Shown here: piece after piece, positions 6,001-7,108 of the stretch | Layout: the number at the start of each line of letters is the position of its first letter | Position numbering within the stretch: position 1 is the stretch's first letter | From: an uncultured Eggerthellaceae bacterium | Lineage (GTDB): Bacteria; Actinomycetota; Coriobacteriia; Coriobacteriales; Eggerthellaceae | Length of the DNA: 7,108 nucleotides | Direction of reading: 5' to 3' | Assembly: GCA_934645125.1 (NCBI GenBank) | Contig: CAKUDT010000067.1 | Location: 1 to 7,108, forward strand | Translations under genes and position numbers: made by a program | The notes under the pieces: generated by a model | Database searches by the model: none | Seen by the model: only the letters and a program-made list of their open reading frames with translations | What the model was told of the DNA's origin: nothing

Positions 6001-6660
6001 GCATTCATGTCCGTCACGGCCGAGGTGTCCAGGTTCGTGAAGTCGATGGATTCGAGCTTGCTCAGCCCATAAAACCAATACCGCAGGGAGACGGGCGAAA
6101 GAGGGCAATTGAACTGGATGCTCTTGATTGAGCCATAAGCTGCATACCAAGGCGCCTTGCTGCTATCCGAGTAAGAAGCGTCTTCGGAGAACGACCAGGA
6201 ATTCACCTTTGCCCCGAACTTGGAAAGACCCAGCGATGAGTTCTGGAACACAAGCTTCTCGCCCGTTCCGTCGCCATCGGAGTCGTAGAGAACGGCATAA
6301 TATGCCATAGCGTACGGCGCAACCCCGTCGGACTCATTATCCGTCAAAGCAAGGGCGTCTGCGCCATCAGAGGAAGCGTCAAAAGAACCATCGCCGCCTT
6401 CGCTTCCGTAAGGCCCGATTGAAGTGCCGGCGGCAGGCGCAGGGTCGCTTTCCGCCGTATCATCGGCATTAGAGAGTGCTCCCGAAGCTGCATTATCCAG
6501 ATTTGCAGCTCCTGGATCCACGCTCGAAGCAACTTGATCTACTTCAGCGTTGAGGGCACCCCCCCCCGGCAAATGCAGGTGCCGGCATGAGACCCAGCAC
6601 CAGAACCATCGACAGAAGAGCATTTACGATCTTCCGCGATGCAGGAATTCTCCTTCCCAT
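3075..6660 (-). CDS. Giant secreted BspA-like surface protein with cysteine-rich repeats and a dockerin-like end; frame broken at a G9 tract (probable phase-OFF allele)
   Basis: The start is the ATG at 6660, six bases after AAAGGAG. It encodes a clear Sec signal peptide: a basic MGRRIPASRK start, hydrophobic core ALLSMVLVLGLM, and APAFA cleavage site at residue 31. Nine G then follow, and the frame ends at TGA 6546-6544 after 38 codons. With eight G the product would continue for 1194 residues to TAA at 3075. Mature regions in that form: acidic Ala/Ser/Asp linker (about 35-115), a unique domain (115-190), BspA/DUF285 leucine-rich repeats (about 195-335), five CxxC repeats (about 390-577), six longer cysteine repeats (about 578-1108), and a dockerin-like domain (1122-1194). 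There is no LPXTG motif or C-terminal membrane anchor. BspA-like proteins are surface adhesins in other bacteria; binding to host or matrix is an inference. An in-frame ATG at 6623 opens the long frame but has no RBS or signal peptide. Confidence 0.85.
3078..3296 (-). other. Dockerin-like C-terminal domain of the surface protein
   Basis: The last 73 residues hold two dockerin type I-like calcium loops. The first, GDVNGNGAVNIVDAQIAYD, has D-x-N-x-N-G and a final D as in the canonical F-hand. The second begins ADVTGTAG and continues SPDGELDASDAFR; it carries about four extra residues and is less regular. Dockerins bind cohesin modules on scaffold proteins. Here the domain may replace a sorting signal, or only stabilise the C-terminus; no cohesin is visible in this window. 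Confidence 0.75.
3336..4928 (-). repeat. Six long (about 80-residue) cysteine repeats in the surface protein
   Basis: The unit pattern is GHxYGAPxIxFAxDGxSATATWTC..DPSH, then a cysteine-containing strand, ATCxxxGxTTYTA, and ATKxIADIPATGH. Units start near residues 565, 646, 730, 812, 938 and 1016, numbered from the ATG at 6623. The fourth is degenerate: the WTC cysteine is serine and its GH is lost. An extra unit of about 45 residues with two cysteine pairs is inserted between the fourth and fifth. The alternating beta-strand pattern suggests Ig-like stalk modules. Confidence 0.75.
4929..5483 (-). repeat. Five short CxxC repeats in the surface protein
   Basis: The first unit is partial and holds only HKCTVCG and LAPGH. 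Four full units of about 40 residues follow, built as ATCxExGLTxGxHCxxCGxxxxxxxxVPAxGH. Each full unit carries three cysteines and a terminal GH. The CxxC pairs could bind metal or form disulfides after export. Units of this kind are common in secreted proteins of gut Firmicutes and Actinobacteria, without an established function. Confidence 0.75.
5649..6071 (-). repeat. BspA/DUF285 leucine-rich repeats in the surface protein
   Basis: Four to five units of about 24-25 residues follow the pattern LxSLDLSSFDTSxVTxMxxMFxxCxx, with one conserved cysteine per unit. The block ends with the typical GSGTAYDSDY...PGYFTA closing segment of DUF285 proteins. Such repeats form a solenoid used for protein binding on the cell surface. 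Confidence 0.85.
6544..6660 (-). CDS. Signal-peptide leader ORF produced by the surface gene in its present frame
   Basis: This is the 38-codon product made from the genuine start when the tract has nine G: a complete 31-residue signal peptide followed by seven residues. It is not an independent gene. It is listed because it shows where the true start lies and what the OFF allele makes. Confidence 0.7.
   Translation of the reverse strand: MGRRIPASRKIVNALLSMVLVLGLMPAPAFAGGGCPQR
6559..6567 (-). repeat. Homopolymer G9 tract (C9 on the + strand): candidate phase-variation switch
   Basis: Nine identical bases sit directly after the codon for the signal-peptidase -1 alanine. Nine G joins the signal peptide to a short dead frame (GGGCPQR-stop), and ten or seven G leads to another early stop (GVPSTLK-stop in the ten-G case). 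Only eight G (or eleven, five) joins it to the 1160-codon frame. In the open state the tract encodes three glycines, which tolerate length change in steps of three. Confidence 0.75.
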
Positions 6661-6663
6661 AAC

Positions 6664-6673
6664 CATCTCCTTT
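6664..6673 (-). promoter_or_regulatory. Ribosome binding site and alternative ATG of the surface-protein gene
   Basis: The minus strand reads AAAGGAG followed at once by ATGGTTATG. The first ATG (6666) touches the binding site and is too close to use; the second (6660) has the best spacing, six bases. Both are in the signal-peptide frame. Confidence 0.7.
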
Positions 6674-6701
6674 GAAACAAACCAGTTAATCCAGCCCTTC
6701 C

Positions 6702-6707
6702 AGTATA
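6702..6707 (-). promoter_or_regulatory. Probable -10 box of the surface-protein gene
   Basis: TATACT on the minus strand lies about 42 bases upstream of the ATG at 6660. The best -35 match is weak (TTTATC with a 16-bp spacer). The direct repeat GAGCGTTT (+ strand 6715-6722 and 6730-6737) spans the expected -35 region and could be a regulator site. Confidence 0.45.
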
Positions 6708-6872
6708 CACCTCGGAGCGTTTTGATAAAGAGCGTTTCTCTCGTTTTTAATGTTGCTGGCAGCAGGGTTCTTTGAGATTAAACAATTAAGGGCATCGAGA
6801 GTATGCCTTCATTCGTATCTTTTACATGGGAGCCATGACCCAACCGAAGCAAACCAAAGGAAGCAACGTGTC

Positions 6873-6942
6873 GCATCCGGTATACAAAGCGCACCGGATG
6901 CCCTGGGAGTGGGCGCTGCCGCCCATGCGAGCTTCCGCTCGC
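6873..6942. ncRNA. Cluster of three tandem hairpins (possible structured RNA or 3' UTR element)
   Basis: Within 70 bases there are three perfect stems. GCATCCGGT / ACCGGATGC has 9 bp and an 11-base loop (6873-6901). TGGGCG / CGCCCA has 6 bp and a 4-base loop (6910-6925). GCGAGC / GCTCGC has 6 bp (6927-6942); on the minus strand its loop is GGAA, a GNRA tetraloop. The cluster starts 20 bases after the zinc-ribbon stop. None is followed by a T-run. It lacks the conserved RNase P core, so it is not rnpB. The family is unknown. Confidence 0.4.
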
Positions 6943-6961
6943 GCAGCCGCCATAAAACCCG

Positions 6962-7108
6962 CTACACCACCAACAGGCGCTTGCATGAGGGGCACGTTGC
7001 AAGCGGCGCCTGAGTGCGAAGCTGTGCCAAGTGAGCGGAGTCAATGGAAGCACGGCAGCATCCGCACCGTCCGTCAACGTATTTTCCCAGCGCAACGCCA
7101 CCGCTGCG
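6962..7108 (-). CDS. C4-type zinc-ribbon protein (DUF164 / zf-RING_7 family), C-terminal part
   Basis: The last 48 residues of a protein that enters from beyond the right edge and stops at TAG 6964-6962. The piece reads GGVALGKYVDGRCGCC...LRTQ...TCPSCKRLLVV-stop, with two CxxC pairs 24 residues apart. This is the zinc-ribbon end of the DUF164 family, whose members have a long N-terminal coiled coil, outside this window. The usual family motif is GxCGGCH; here the histidine is arginine and one glycine is cysteine, but the four zinc-ligand cysteines remain. The molecular role is poorly defined, with nucleic-acid binding suggested. Competing open frames on the + strand over this stretch have no family features. 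Confidence 0.8.
   Translation of the reverse strand, partial: RSGGVALGKYVDGRCGCCRASIDSAHLAQLRTQAPLATCPSCKRLLVV

Larger units (their letters stand above)
6667..6961. other. Non-coding spacer between the zinc-ribbon gene and the surface-protein gene
   Basis: About 295 bases with no supportable gene on either strand. It holds the surface-gene promoter, a GAGCGTTT direct repeat and a cluster of three hairpins (6873-6942). I see no T-rich terminator for the zinc-ribbon gene. A weak stem GGCAT / ATGCC near 6788-6804 is the only candidate. Confidence 0.55.

Noticed and set aside
4602..6131. Second long + strand open frame (509 codons) opposite the surface gene
   Set aside because: Same shadow effect; its repeated 'HVRHGRGVEGGQVEG' motif simply mirrors the DUF285 repeats.
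6873..6961. RNase P RNA (rnpB) or tRNA in the hairpin cluster
   Set aside because: No conserved GAGGAAAGTCC-type core, no cloverleaf and too little space.
6834..7108. + strand open frame starting at ATG 6834 and running off the window
   Set aside because: It overlaps the zinc-ribbon C-terminus and the hairpin cluster, and its product has no recognisable features.

Overview
The window looks like a chromosomal stretch from a high-GC Gram-positive gut or oral bacterium. The best guess is the actinobacterial class Coriobacteriia (Eggerthellaceae or Slackia-like). This rests on GC-rich codons, a signal peptide ending in PAPAFA, and a very large secreted BspA-like protein with 'ATCTEPG...HCSVCG' repeats. 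That assignment is an inference from style, not from a marker gene. Every gene I can support lies on the minus strand, so the natural reading direction is from 7108 down to 1.

Layout in transcription order: (a) 7108-6962, the C-terminal end of a C4 zinc-ribbon protein; (b) 6961-6667, a non-coding spacer with three tandem hairpins and the promoter of the next gene; (c) 6660-3075, one giant surface-protein gene: signal peptide, acidic linker, BspA/DUF285 repeats, cysteine-rich repeats and a C-terminal dockerin-like domain, closed by two hairpins; (d) 2928-2083, a gene of different base composition encoding a protein with an RNALAH (RX4H) motif typical of HEPN ribonucleases; (e) 2055-1844, the frameshifted remnant of another gene; (f) 1684-1496, ribosomal protein L28 (rpmB) with a clear promoter and terminator; (g) 1384-569, rhamnulose-1-phosphate aldolase (rhaD) with its own terminator; (h) 568-257, a spacer carrying two copies of a 16-bp repeat that flank the rhaD terminator; (i) 256-1, the N-terminal part of a SAM-dependent methyltransferase.

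The most striking signal is in the surface-protein gene. A well-formed start (RBS, Sec signal peptide, signal-peptidase site) is joined to the long open frame through a run of nine G (nine C on the + strand, 6559-6567) placed directly after the cleavage site. As sequenced, the frame stops seven codons after the signal peptide. Removing a single G gives a continuous 1194-residue secreted protein. This is the architecture of a slipped-strand phase-variable ('contingency') surface antigen, here in the OFF state, although a homopolymer error in the assembly would look the same.

The genes do not form a pathway. rpmB and rhaD are separate transcription units split by a strong terminator. The segment between rpmB and the surface gene (HEPN gene plus gene remnant) looks like an accessory insertion.
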